From Anaerostipes amylophilus (GTDB lineage Bacteria > Bacillota > Clostridia > Lachnospirales > Lachnospiraceae): a DNA stretch of 64,000 nucleotides. The stretch is from assembly GCF_025567365.1 (NCBI RefSeq), contig NZ_JAOQJG010000002.1, forward strand, positions 310,001 to 374,000, given 5' to 3'. Of the stretch, positions 8,833 through 18,233 are shown piece after piece (the first letter of the stretch is position 1; the number at the start of each line of letters is the position of its first letter). The notes beneath the pieces are model-generated. The model made no database searches and had not been told where the DNA came from. It was given only the letters and a program-made list of their open reading frames with translations. The translations under genes were made by a program, and so were the position numbers.

Positions 8833-9543
8833 ATGAGATTGAACAAGATGACTGGCAGAGTGATCGCAACGATGGGAATCGCAGCAATGATGATGACACA
8901 GACAGCAGGGGTTATGGCTGCAGAGCAGACAGAGAACAAGCAATTAAAAGTTGTTTATTATAATCAGGCAGATTATCCGGGGAAGAAGATCGGCGGAAGT
9001 ACGATTCAGGCAGCAGGATGCGGACCAACCGCAGTTGCTGTATGCTACAGTTCTTTAACTGGAAAGAAAGCTGATGTTCCAAAGATGTGCAAACAGGCAT
9101 ATAAACATGGATGGTATTACACAGGACAGGGATGTTCTCACAGCGTAGTTCCAGGATTATCCAAATTATACGGAATGCAGTGTAAAGGTCTCGGAATGGA
9201 TAAAGATGCTGTAGAGAAAGCATTAAGAGCAGGACATCCAGTCGTGGCACTGATGGGGCCTGGAGATTTCACAAAGAATGGACATTTTGTTGTATTAACA
9301 AGAATGGTCGGCAAAGATAAAGTAAAGATTGCCGATGTAGGAAGCAGAGCCAGAACAGCTGAGACGTGGTCGCTTAAGAAAGTAATCCGACAAGGCAAAG
9401 AAGGTGCTAATGCAGGGGGACCATTCTGGGAGATCAGTGTGAAAGAAGAGAAGCAGGAAGAACCAGATTATAAACAAAAGATGTTAGATGGTCACAAAAA
9501 CATAGATGCTGTGACAAATGCGATCGATAAGATTGCGGATTAG
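8833..9543 (+). CDS. Secreted C39-like (papain-fold) peptidase
   Basis: A 236-residue exported protein. I place the start at ATG 8833 because GGAGG (8823-8827) is correctly spaced; an upstream in-frame ATG at 8794 has no ribosome site. A signal peptide (charged start, hydrophobic residues about 10-26, probable cleavage after AAMA-like VMAA) is followed by a peptidase_C39_2 fold: Cys63 in AGCGPTAVAV, His151 in GHFVVLTR and Asp168 in KIADVGSR make a plausible triad. No transport domain is attached, so it is not a bacteriocin-processing exporter. Substrate unknown; cell-wall or peptide turnover is possible. Confidence 0.82.
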   Translation: MRLNKMTGRVIATMGIAAMMMTQTAGVMAAEQTENKQLKVVYYNQADYPGKKIGGSTIQAAGCGPTAVAVCYSSLTGKKADVPKMCKQAYKHGWYYTGQGCSHSVVPGLSKLYGMQCKGLGMDKDAVEKALRAGHPVVALMGPGDFTKNGHFVVLTRMVGKDKVKIADVGSRARTAETWSLKKVIRQGKEGANAGGPFWEISVKEEKQEEPDYKQKMLDGHKNIDAVTNAIDKIAD

Positions 9544-9555
9544 AATTAAAAATAA

Positions 9556-9602
9556 AAAAGAACATTTCATAAATGAGATATTTTGTGGAATGTTCTTTTT
9601 TG
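9556..9602 (+). terminator. Intrinsic terminator after the C39-like gene
   Basis: AAAGAACATT pairs with AATGTTCTTT across an A/T-rich loop and runs into a T tract at 9595-9602. Confidence 0.75.
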
Positions 9603-9724
9603 TTGTTATGGAAATTGCATAATGATCAACAATCGAACGGAAAGATGCAATAGGAATAATGGTCCTGTGTAGTGTATACAAAAAATGATGAAAAACTTAG
9701 ATAAAATTAGAGGAGAGGATGAAC

Positions 9725-10564
9725 GTGAAAATAATCAGAGTTCTGAATACAAATGCTGTTGTCAGTGTAGATTCACAAGGAAGGGAATTGATCATGACAG
9801 GTCCAGGAATTGGATTTAAAAAAAGAAAAGGTGAAAATATTGATCAGTCTCTGGTAGATAAGACATATCATCTAGAGAATAAAGAAGAAAGCAAGAGACT
9901 ACAGGAAGTAGTAAAAGAGATTTCGGAAGAATACCTTGGAATTGCGGATCGTGTAGTAAAAGAGGCAAAAAAAGAAAAATTAGAAATAAGAGATTCCTTA
10001 TATGTGACACTGACGGATCATATCAATTCAGCAGTCGCTCGTTATCGAGAAGGAATCGCATTAAAGAATATGATGAAAATCGATATTCGTAAGTTTTATC
10101 CAAAGGAATATCAGGTTGGTATGCATGCGATTGAATGGATTAAAGAACAGACAGGAGAGGATTTGGGAGATGATGAAGCTGCATTTATTGCAATGCATAT
10201 CGTGTCTGCAGAATTAAATGCACAGAATATAATCGATGTGAATCAGATTACAGAGTTGATCAATACAGTCTTACAGATTGTAAGGATTCATTTTAAGATA
10301 GATTTAAATGAAGAATCTATTTCGTATGAGAGATTTTTAACACATTTAAAGTTCTTTGCGGCAAGAGTCTTTGACCATATGGAATATGAAGATACGATGC
10401 AAGAAATTTATAAAGTGATGGTAGAACAGAATAAAAATGCTTTTTCAGGAGTAAAAAAAATTGCAGAATATATTAAAAAGCAATATAACTATAAATTAAC
10501 AATTGATGAACAATTATATTTATTAATTCATATCAAACGAATTTTAGATGAACAAACAAAATAA
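9725..10564 (+). CDS. licT: BglG/LicT-family transcription antiterminator
   Basis: A 279-residue RNA-binding antiterminator with a CAT domain (about residues 1-58; start MKIIRVLNTNAVVSV matches the LicT pattern) and two PTS-regulation domains, PRD1 (about 65-170) and PRD2 (about 172-279), with conserved histidines. I choose GTG 9725: AGGAGAGG at 9710-9717 is well spaced from it, whereas the in-frame ATG at 9719 lies almost on top of that site. When its PTS substrate is present it should bind the RAT in the downstream leader and block the overlapping terminator, switching on the beta-glucoside PTS and glucosidase. Confidence 0.92.
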   Translation: MKIIRVLNTNAVVSVDSQGRELIMTGPGIGFKKRKGENIDQSLVDKTYHLENKEESKRLQEVVKEISEEYLGIADRVVKEAKKEKLEIRDSLYVTLTDHINSAVARYREGIALKNMMKIDIRKFYPKEYQVGMHAIEWIKEQTGEDLGDDEAAFIAMHIVSAELNAQNIIDVNQITELINTVLQIVRIHFKIDLNEESISYERFLTHLKFFAARVFDHMEYEDTMQEIYKVMVEQNKNAFSGVKKIAEYIKKQYNYKLTIDEQLYLLIHIKRILDEQTK

Positions 10565-10568
10565 TCAT

Positions 10569-10599
10569 AGGTTTGTTATTATTAAGTTAAGCAAGACCT
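10569..10599 (+). promoter_or_regulatory. Ribonucleic antiterminator (RAT) site
   Basis: This segment resembles the SacY/LicT RAT consensus at both ends: GGTTTGTTA on the left and AAGCAAGACCT on the right, around a variable middle. Its right end overlaps the first arm of the next terminator by seven bases, so RAT folding and terminator folding exclude each other. It lies between the antiterminator gene and its PTS target. Confidence 0.88.
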
Positions 10600-10649
10600 G
10601 ACAATAGATGAAATAACCCCGGGAATTATTTTATCTATTGTCAGGTCTT
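10593..10649 (+). terminator. LicT-controlled terminator
   Basis: A perfect 17-bp stem (10593-10609 with 10633-10649) continues into further A/T pairs toward a CCCCGGG-containing loop. The T tract is short (TTTGTTAT). It overlaps the RAT and precedes the PTS gene. Confidence 0.88.
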
Positions 10650-10705
10650 TGTTATATAAAGAAAAATGAAAATTTTTAAATCCAGAAAAAAAGGAGGAAA
10701 ACAAA

Positions 10706-12589
10706 ATGGATTATGAAAATACAGCAAAAAAGATCCTTCAAAGAGTTGGAGGAAAAGATAATGTCATCAATCTGGTACATTGTATGACAAGACTTCGTTT
10801 CACATTAAAAGATGAATCCATCGTTGATGATGAAGCAGTAAAGAAAACAAAAGGTGTTATGGGAATCATGAAAAAGGGCGGACAATATCAGATCATTATT
10901 GGAAATGATGTTGGAAACGTATTTAACGAATTAAATAAACTTGGGAATTTTTCTAATGAAGTAAAAGAAGTACCAGCAAAATCGAATGAAAAGAAAAATA
11001 TCTTTACAATGCTGATGGATACGATTTCAGGTATCATGGCACCTGTTATTCCAGCAATCATTGGTGCAGCTATGATCAAAGTATTGCTTACATTACTTCC
11101 TATGATCGGTGTGTTAAGCACAAATGGGCAAACATATCAGTTATTAAGTGTTATAGGAGATGGTGCGTTTTTCTTCATGCCAGTACTGATTGCAATTTCA
11201 GCATCCAAAAAGTTTGGAACAAATATGTATTATGCAGCAAGTATTGCACTGATCATGTTACATCCAAACTTGATCACACTGATGAATACAGCACATGATG
11301 CAGGACAGACTGTGAAATTTTTGAAATATATTCCGGTAACTTATGCATCCTATTCTTATTCGGTTATCCCAATCATTTTGGCAGTATATTCTCTAAGATA
11401 TGTAGAACGTTTTGTAGATAAAATCACGCCAGTTGTCACAAAGAACTTCTTAAAACCAATGTTAGTTGTTTTAATTGAAGCACCGATCGCATTGATCATT
11501 CTTGGACCTTTAGGAGCTATTTGCGGTAATGGATTATCAACAGTAGTTTATGCAATTCATGATAAATTAGGATTTATTGCCATTGGTCTTGTGGCTGGCG
11601 TTTATCCATTCGTTGTTATGGCAGGTATGCATCATGCATTTACACCGATTAAATTAGGGATGATCGCAACAACAGGATATGAGAACTTTATCTGTATCGG
11701 AGAATTATGTTCTAATATGGCACAGGGTGCAGCCTCCCTTGCAGTTGCGCTTCGAAGCAAAAACAAAGACTTTAAACAGATCGCAGGATCTTCTGCGTTT
11801 TCAGCATTATTTGCTGGTATCACAGAACCTGCACTTTATGGTGTAACACTTCGTTTAAAACGACCAATGTTAGGAGCATGTATTGGTGGTGCTGTTGGTG
11901 GATTAGTCGGTGGATTTTTCCAAATGAAATGTTTTGGAATTGCAACACCAGCAATCGTAACGATTGTTCAGTATGTAGAAAAAGGAAAACCACAGACATT
12001 ATTATTTGCAGCACTCACAATTTTGGTTACAGTAGTTGTTACATTTGTTGCAACACTGATTATTGGCTTTGAAGATATTGTAGATGAAGATGATGATTTA
12101 GATTTTGTAGAAGAATCTAATGCACAGTTATTAGATAATGAGATCAGCATTACAAGTCCAGTTGAAGGGAAAGTGATTCCTTTAACAGAAGTGAAAGATT
12201 CAACATTTGCGCAAGAAATCTTAGGAAAAGGAGCAGCGGTCATTCCTGAAAAAGGAGTTGTCTATGCACCATTTGACGGAAAAGTAGATGCTGTTTTTGA
12301 AACAGGACATGCATTAGGATTAGTAAGTGAAGATGGAGTAGAACTTTTGGTACATGTAGGAATCGATACAGTAAATTTAAAAGGAAAATATTTTACTCCA
12401 AAGAAAAAATCTGGAGATACAATGAAAAAAGGGGATATCTTACTAGAATTTGATATTGACAAGATTAAAGCAAATGGATACGATGTAACAACACCGATCA
12501 TTATTTCCAATACAGAACAATTTGCAAAAGTTAAAGCATGTGAAGATAAAGTAGTAACAAAGGAAAGTAAATTATTAAGTGTACAGTAG
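10706..12589 (+). CDS. bglP: Beta-glucoside PTS transporter, IIBCA
   Basis: A 627-residue three-domain PTS permease that imports and phosphorylates aryl-beta-glucosides such as salicin, arbutin or cellobiose-like sugars. EIIB comes first with phosphorylated Cys26 in HCMTRLRF. The membrane EIIC domain spans about residues 95-460. EIIA follows (about 470-627) with active His550 in LLVHVGIDTV. The order B-C-A and full length match BglP/BglF. It sits behind the RAT terminator and 21 bp ahead of the 6-phospho-beta-glucosidase, a complete uptake-and-cleavage unit. The sugar is inferred from family and neighbour. Confidence 0.95.
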   Translation: MDYENTAKKILQRVGGKDNVINLVHCMTRLRFTLKDESIVDDEAVKKTKGVMGIMKKGGQYQIIIGNDVGNVFNELNKLGNFSNEVKEVPAKSNEKKNIFTMLMDTISGIMAPVIPAIIGAAMIKVLLTLLPMIGVLSTNGQTYQLLSVIGDGAFFFMPVLIAISASKKFGTNMYYAASIALIMLHPNLITLMNTAHDAGQTVKFLKYIPVTYASYSYSVIPIILAVYSLRYVERFVDKITPVVTKNFLKPMLVVLIEAPIALIILGPLGAICGNGLSTVVYAIHDKLGFIAIGLVAGVYPFVVMAGMHHAFTPIKLGMIATTGYENFICIGELCSNMAQGAASLAVALRSKNKDFKQIAGSSAFSALFAGITEPALYGVTLRLKRPMLGACIGGAVGGLVGGFFQMKCFGIATPAIVTIVQYVEKGKPQTLLFAALTILVTVVVTFVATLIIGFEDIVDEDDDLDFVEESNAQLLDNEISITSPVEGKVIPLTEVKDSTFAQEILGKGAAVIPEKGVVYAPFDGKVDAVFETGHALGLVSEDGVELLVHVGIDTVNLKGKYFTPKKKSGDTMKKGDILLEFDIDKIKANGYDVTTPIIISNTEQFAKVKACEDKVVTKESKLLSVQ

Positions 12590-12610
12590 CAGAAAGGAAG
12601 CGTAACATTT

Positions 12611-14068
12611 ATGGAAGAAATGAAAGTTACAAAATTTCCAGAAGGATTTTTGTGGGGAAGTGCTTCAGCTGCCTATCAGATTGAAGGCGGCTGGAGAGAA
12701 GATGGAAAAGGGATCACAAACTGGGATCAATTTGTAAGGATTCCAGGAAAAACATATAAAGCGACAACTGGAGATGTTGCAGTTGACCATTATCATCGCT
12801 ACAAAGAAGATATCGCGTTGATGGCGGAAATGGGATTAAAAACTTATCGTTTTTCTGTTTCATGGGCAAGAATCTATCCGGAAGGAAGAGGAGAGGTCAA
12901 TCCCAAAGGAATTGAGTTTTATGAAAATATTATTGATGAATGTTTAAAATATGGGATTGAACCAATGGTGACAATCTACCATTGGGATCTTCCTCAGGCA
13001 TTAGTGGATCTCTATGGAGGATGGGAATCTGAGGAGATCATTGAGGATTATGTAAATTATGCTAAGACTTTATTTAAGGCATATGGAAGTAAGGTAAAAT
13101 ACTGGATTACATTTAATGAACAAAATATTTTTACATCACTTGGATGGCTGACAGCACAGCATCCTCCAGGAAAGTTTGACGATCAGAAAACATTTTATCA
13201 AGTGAACCATCACGTCTTTATGGCACATGCAAAGGCTGTTTTGGCATATCGCGAGATGGGCGGAACAGGAAAGATTGGTGCAAGCTTTGCTTATACACCA
13301 TCTTATGCACTTGATTGTAAACCTGAAAATGTTATGTCAAAACATGATTATGATGAACTGAAGAATTTCTGGTGGATGGATGTTTATGCATATGGAAGAT
13401 ATCCCAAAGCAGCCATGAATTATTTAAGAAAAAAAGGATTTGCACCAGTTGTCACAAAAGACGATCAGAAAATTTTAAAGGCAGCAGCGGCAGAGATTGA
13501 TTTTATGGGAGTTAATTATTATCAAAGTTGTGTATGCGAGTATAATCCGATGGATGGAGTAACATCATATGGTACAATGAATACAACAGGAGTGAAAGGT
13601 TCTGCGCAGGTACTTGGAGTTCCTGGAATTTATAAAAATCCAGGAACTCCATATTTGATGACAACAGACTGGGATTGGAGTATTGATCCAGTTGGGCTTC
13701 GCTATTGTTGTCGTGAGATCACAAGTCGTTATGATCTGCCAATCATCATTTCGGAAAATGGACTTGGAGCATTTGATAAGAAGACGGAAGATCATAAGAT
13801 TCATGATGAATATCGAATTGATTATCTAAGAGAACATTTAAAAGAATTAGGAAAAGCCATCGAGGAAGGCTGTGAAGTGCTTGCATATTGTACATGGTCT
13901 TTTACGGATTTGTTAAGCTGGCTGAATGGATATCAAAAACGATATGGATTTGTGTATGTAGATCGCGAAGAAGAAGAGGGCGCTACATTAGATCGATATA
14001 AGAAAGATAGTTTTTATTGGTATCAAGATGTGATCAAACAGGATGGAGAGAATCTGTTTAAAGAATAA
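12611..14068 (+). CDS. bglA: 6-phospho-beta-glucosidase (GH1)
   Basis: A 485-residue cytoplasmic glycoside hydrolase family 1 enzyme that splits phosphorylated beta-glucosides made by the preceding PTS. The N-terminal GH1 signature FPEGFLWGSASAAYQIEGG is at residues about 8-26. The acid/base is Glu170 in TFNEQN and the nucleophile Glu382 in SENGLG. TFNEQN departs slightly from the usual TFNEP/TxNE form but keeps the glutamate. The start is an ATG preceded by AAAGGAAG. Followed by a terminator. 6-phospho specificity is inferred from the PTS link; a plain beta-glucosidase is the alternative. Confidence 0.92.
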   Translation: MEEMKVTKFPEGFLWGSASAAYQIEGGWREDGKGITNWDQFVRIPGKTYKATTGDVAVDHYHRYKEDIALMAEMGLKTYRFSVSWARIYPEGRGEVNPKGIEFYENIIDECLKYGIEPMVTIYHWDLPQALVDLYGGWESEEIIEDYVNYAKTLFKAYGSKVKYWITFNEQNIFTSLGWLTAQHPPGKFDDQKTFYQVNHHVFMAHAKAVLAYREMGGTGKIGASFAYTPSYALDCKPENVMSKHDYDELKNFWWMDVYAYGRYPKAAMNYLRKKGFAPVVTKDDQKILKAAAAEIDFMGVNYYQSCVCEYNPMDGVTSYGTMNTTGVKGSAQVLGVPGIYKNPGTPYLMTTDWDWSIDPVGLRYCCREITSRYDLPIIISENGLGAFDKKTEDHKIHDEYRIDYLREHLKELGKAIEEGCEVLAYCTWSFTDLLSWLNGYQKRYGFVYVDREEEEGATLDRYKKDSFYWYQDVIKQDGENLFKE

Positions 14069-14167
14069 ATAATTAGAAATTTTGGATAAAGAAAAAAAGA
14101 AGCAGCAAAAACCAGACTATAAAAAGAAAACATTCTTAAAAAACTGAATAACTTTGATATAAAAATG

Positions 14168-14210
14168 AAATCCTAGGATCTTTTCAGTGAAAAGACTCTG
14201 GGATTTTTTA
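14168..14210 (+). terminator. Intrinsic terminator of the beta-glucoside operon
   Basis: A 17-position stem (14168-14184 with about 14190-14206) with one mismatch and a few G-T pairs, ending in TTTTTT. Confidence 0.75.
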
Positions 14211-14360
14211 TATATTGTATACAAAAAATAAAACACAAAAATCGTTAAAATAAAACAAAAATAACAGTGCAAATTGTATCGAAAATCATGTAAATGTGCA
14301 GTTTTTATAATGAAAAAACGAGAAAAATGAAAAAAATTATGTAAAATACACAAAAAAGTT

Positions 14361-14388
14361 TTGCAAAATCTGAAATTTGTGGTACAAT
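14361..14388 (+). promoter_or_regulatory. Promoter of ppdK
   Basis: TTGCAA (14361-14366) and TACAAT (14383-14388) have a 16-bp spacer, about 50 bp before the ppdK start, which has a strong AGGAGG site. Confidence 0.7.
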
Positions 14389-14438
14389 AAGTTCAATGAC
14401 ATATGAATGTGACATAATTAATTTTAGGAGGTATTGAC

Positions 14439-17063
14439 ATGGCAACAAAATGGGTCTACAAATTTAGTGAAGGAAATGCCGAAATGCGTAACCTTCTTGG
14501 AGGAAAAGGTGCAAACTTAGCAGAGATGACAGGACTTAATTTACCAATTCCTCAGGGATTCACAGTTACAACAGAAGCGTGCACAAACTATTATGACTGC
14601 GGTGGAAAGATCAGTGATGAAGTAGCATCACAGGTGATCGAAGCAATGAAAGACTTAGAAGAGATTCAGGGAAAGAAGTTCGGAGACCTTGAAGATCCTC
14701 TATTAGTATCAGTAAGATCCGGAGCAAGAGTATCCATGCCGGGTATGATGGATACAATTCTTAACTTAGGACTGAATGATGAAGCTGTCGAAGGATTTGC
14801 CAAGAAGACAGGAAATCCTCGTTTTGCATATGATTCTTATCGTCGTTTTATCCAGATGTTCTCAGACGTTGTAAAAGAAGTGGATAAAGCAAAATTCGAA
14901 GATGTCTTAGATGACATCAAAGCAGAAAAAGGTGTGAAGTTTGATACAGACTTAGATGCTGATGATCTGAAGGAAGTGATCAAGAGATACAAAGGTATCT
15001 ATCGTAAAGCACTGAATGAAGAATTCCCTCAGGATCCAAAAGACCAGTTATTTGAAGCGATCAAAGCGGTATTCCGCTCTTGGGACAACCCACGTGCCAT
15101 TTACTATCGCCGAATGAACGACATTCCAGGAGACTGGGGAACAGCCGTTAACGTTCAGACAATGGTATTCGGTAATATGGGAGATACATCAGGAACAGGT
15201 GTAGCATTTACAAGAAACCCATCTACAGGTGAGAAACAGATCTATGGTGAATACCTGATCAATGCACAGGGTGAAGACGTAGTAGCTGGTGTTCGTACAC
15301 CACAGCCAATCACAAAACTGGCAGAAGACTTACCAGAATGCTATGAACAGTTTATGAGCATTGCTCATACATTGGAAGAACATTATCGTGATATGCAGGA
15401 TATGGAATTTACGATCCAGGAAGGAAAACTGTACTTCTTACAGACAAGAAATGGTAAGAGAACAGCACCAGCCGCACTTCGTATCGCCTGCGAATTAGTA
15501 GATGAAGGAAAGATCACAAAAGAAGAAGCAGTTTCAAGAATCGATGCGAAAGCATTAGATCAGTTATTGCATCCAAACTTTGATGAAGCAGCACTGAAGG
15601 CAGCTCTTCCAATCGGAGAAGCACTTCCAGCATCTCCTGGAGCAGCAGCTGGTAAAGTATATTTTGATGCTGAGATGGCAAAACTGCATCATGAAGCAGG
15701 ATTAAAGGTTATCTTAGTTCGTTTAGAGACATCACCAGAAGATATCGAAGGAATGCATGCAGCAGAAGGTATCTTAACAGCTCGTGGTGGTATGACATCT
15801 CATGCAGCCGTTGTAGCACGTGGTATGGGAACAGCGTGTGTTGCAGGATGTGGAGATATCAAATTTGCTGAAGATGGTAAATCTTTCACATTAGGTGGAA
15901 AGACAGTTAAAGAAGGAGATTACATTTCCTTAGACGGATCTACAGGTAAGATTTATCTTGGAGAGATCCGTACAGTACCTGCAAGTATCAGTGGTAACTT
16001 CGATCGTATCATGACATGGGCCGATGAGATCCGTACATTACAGGTAAGAACAAATGCAGATACACCTGCCGATGCATTGAATGCAGTCAAATTCGGAGCA
16101 CAGGGTATTGGACTTTGCCGTACAGAGCATATGTTCTTTGATGCAGAGAGAATTCCAAAGATTCGTCGTATGATCCTCTCTACAACAAAAGAAGCAAGAG
16201 AAATCGCATTAAATCAGTTAATTCCTTATCAGAAGAAAGACTTTAAAGACTTATACGAGGTTATGGAAGGAAGACCGGTCACAATCCGTTTCTTAGATCC
16301 ACCTCTTCATGAGTTCCTTCCAAACACAATGGAAGAGATTACAGCTCTTGCCAAAGATATGGGAGTTACAGTAGAAGAGATCAATATGAGACGTGCTGCT
16401 CTTCATGAATTCAACCCTATGATGGGACATCGTGGATGCCGTCTGGCAGTTACTTATCCAGAGATTGCCAAGATGCAGACAAGAGCTGTAATGGAAGCAG
16501 CGATCGAAGTAAAACAGGAAAAGGGATATGACATCGTTCCTGAGATCATGATTCCATTAGTAGGAGAGAAGAAAGAGTTAGCATTTGTAAAACAGGTTGT
16601 TGTACAGACAGCTGAGAAAGTAAAAGCTTACTATGAATCTGATATTCAGTACAAAGTAGGTACTATGATCGAGATTCCTCGTGCAGCATTATTAGCAGAT
16701 GAGATTGCAGAAGAAGCAGAATTCTTCTCCTTCGGAACAAATGATTTAACTCAGATGACATTTGGATTCTCTCGTGATGATGCAGGTAAGTTCTTAGATT
16801 CTTACTATGATAATAAGATTTACGAATCTGACCCATTCGCTAAATTAGACCAGAAAGGTGTTGGACAGCTGATCGAGATGGCAGCGAAGAAAGGTAAAGC
16901 AACTCGTCCAGATATCCACTTAGGAATCTGTGGAGAACATGGTGGAGATCCATCATCTGTAGAATTCTGCTACAGAGCTGGACTAGACTATGTATCTTGC
17001 TCACCATTCCGTGTACCAATTGCACGTTTAGCAGCAGCTCAGGCAGTTTTAAAAGATAAATAA
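14439..17063 (+). CDS. ppdK: Pyruvate, phosphate dikinase
   Basis: An 874-residue enzyme interconverting pyruvate + ATP + Pi with PEP + AMP + PPi, a central step in glycolysis/gluconeogenesis of clostridia. The N-terminal ATP-grasp domain (GGKGANLAEM, about residues 21-30) is followed by the swivelling phosphohistidine domain with His455 in GGMTSHAAVVARG and the TIM-barrel PEP/pyruvate domain with catalytic Cys831 in GICGEHGG. Both residue numbers are identical to those known for the Clostridium symbiosum enzyme. Single-gene unit with its own promoter. Codon use looks optimised, as expected for an abundant protein. Confidence 0.98.
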   Translation: MATKWVYKFSEGNAEMRNLLGGKGANLAEMTGLNLPIPQGFTVTTEACTNYYDCGGKISDEVASQVIEAMKDLEEIQGKKFGDLEDPLLVSVRSGARVSMPGMMDTILNLGLNDEAVEGFAKKTGNPRFAYDSYRRFIQMFSDVVKEVDKAKFEDVLDDIKAEKGVKFDTDLDADDLKEVIKRYKGIYRKALNEEFPQDPKDQLFEAIKAVFRSWDNPRAIYYRRMNDIPGDWGTAVNVQTMVFGNMGDTSGTGVAFTRNPSTGEKQIYGEYLINAQGEDVVAGVRTPQPITKLAEDLPECYEQFMSIAHTLEEHYRDMQDMEFTIQEGKLYFLQTRNGKRTAPAALRIACELVDEGKITKEEAVSRIDAKALDQLLHPNFDEAALKAALPIGEALPASPGAAAGKVYFDAEMAKLHHEAGLKVILVRLETSPEDIEGMHAAEGILTARGGMTSHAAVVARGMGTACVAGCGDIKFAEDGKSFTLGGKTVKEGDYISLDGSTGKIYLGEIRTVPASISGNFDRIMTWADEIRTLQVRTNADTPADALNAVKFGAQGIGLCRTEHMFFDAERIPKIRRMILSTTKEAREIALNQLIPYQKKDFKDLYEVMEGRPVTIRFLDPPLHEFLPNTMEEITALAKDMGVTVEEINMRRAALHEFNPMMGHRGCRLAVTYPEIAKMQTRAVMEAAIEVKQEKGYDIVPEIMIPLVGEKKELAFVKQVVVQTAEKVKAYYESDIQYKVGTMIEIPRAALLADEIAEEAEFFSFGTNDLTQMTFGFSRDDAGKFLDSYYDNKIYESDPFAKLDQKGVGQLIEMAAKKGKATRPDIHLGICGEHGGDPSSVEFCYRAGLDYVSCSPFRVPIARLAAAQAVLKDK

Positions 17064-17513
17064 AATCCATTGTAATTCATATTACAGGGCGAACACTTCT
17101 ATCCACTTTTAGGGCAAAAAAACTATCCAGTTGATGCTCAACAGAATAGAAAGTTTTCAGCCAGTAAGTAATATCAAACTCACGTAAAAATATCATAAAT
17201 TTTACGTGAACTGTCCAAGCATAAATTAAGACTCTTGGAACTTTGGAGAAACGACCATAAGAGATGTAAAAGTCTCTTTAGGGAATACCTCTAAAGTTTC
17301 AGGAGTCTTTTTTGTGGTGGATATAGGTGTTGAACAGGGAAATCTCTGAAGGACAAGGAATTTATACAGGATAAAAACTTTGCCCCGAAACAGAATGAAA
17401 GAGATTCATCATTATGGGGGATCTTTTTTTATATCTGCCGAGTGATCATTTATAGGAGAATTGGTCAAAAAATGATATAATCTCAGTATAAACGAAAAAC
17501 AGGAGATAACGTT
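17064..17513 (+). other. 450-bp gap with nested hairpins; ppdK terminator at 17230-17313
   Basis: No gene is recognised. Three structures are visible. A perfect 10-bp hairpin TCACGTAAAA/TTTTACGTGA lies at 17180-17209. A 19-bp stem (17230-17248 with 17289-17307, allowing three G-T pairs) encloses a second hairpin (AAGAGA/TCTCTT) and ends in TTTTTT; this should terminate ppdK transcription 170-250 bases after the stop. A weaker hairpin before a T tract lies near 17400-17430. The long 3' leader could also be a small RNA. Confidence 0.55.
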
Positions 17514-18197
17514 ATGATCGATACATTACTATTTGATTTAGATAACACATTACTGGACTTTGACAAAGCAGAAGCCCATGCACTTACGAAAGCATTAGAT
17601 GATGCAAGAATTTCAGTGACAGATGAGATGCTTGGACGTTATAATAAGATCAATCTTACTCAATGGAAATTGTTAGAACAAGGGAAAATGACGAGGGACG
17701 AAGTAAAAATTCGCAGATTTAAGCTCTTATTTCAAGAATTTCATATCAAAGTATCACCAGAAAAAGTTGCAAGTAACTATCAGATATATCTAGGACAAGG
17801 GCATTACTTTATCGAAGGAGCCCAAGAGGTCTTAGAACAATTATCAAAGAAATACAGAATATATGTGGTAACAAATGGAACGTTATCTGTACAGATCGGA
17901 AGATTAAAAAGTTCAGGAATCAAAAAATATCTGCAAGGTATTTTTATTTCAGAAGAAATTGGCTATAATAAACCAAGTGTTGAATATTTTGAAAAATGTT
18001 TTGCACAGATTCCACATTTAAAAAAAGAAAATACAGTGATCATTGGAGACAGCTTAAGTTCTGATATTCAAGGCGGTAAAAATGCAGGAATCAAGACAAT
18101 CTGGTTTCATAGACCACAGGATCAGACAGATGATCCTAAACCAAGACCAGACTATGAAATCCAAAGTTTAAAATCTTTACTGGATATGTTAGAATAA
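17514..18197 (+). CDS. YjjG-type HAD nucleotidase
   Basis: A 227-residue haloacid-dehalogenase-fold phosphatase of the YjjG (noncanonical pyrimidine nucleotidase) group. Motif I is FDLDNT with Asp8 and Asp10; motif II is VVTNGT (about residues 118-123); motif III/IV comprise a Lys near NKPSVEYF and GDSLSSDI. A helical cap lies between motifs I and II. Family members remove phosphate from pyrimidine nucleoside monophosphates, often damaged ones, as house-cleaning. Its ATG follows AGGAGATAAC. It is followed within 40 bp by a small Cys-rich protein and may be co-transcribed. Substrate inferred from family. Confidence 0.85.
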   Translation: MIDTLLFDLDNTLLDFDKAEAHALTKALDDARISVTDEMLGRYNKINLTQWKLLEQGKMTRDEVKIRRFKLLFQEFHIKVSPEKVASNYQIYLGQGHYFIEGAQEVLEQLSKKYRIYVVTNGTLSVQIGRLKSSGIKKYLQGIFISEEIGYNKPSVEYFEKCFAQIPHLKKENTVIIGDSLSSDIQGGKNAGIKTIWFHRPQDQTDDPKPRPDYEIQSLKSLLDMLE

Positions 18198-18233
18198 AAA
18201 TACAGAAATACAACAAAAAAGGAGTTATGTAAA

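Noticed and set aside
17230..17440. Glycine-type riboswitch (GAAGGACAAGG resembles part of the aptamer)
   Set aside because: Core helices and order do not match, and the element follows rather than precedes the related gene.
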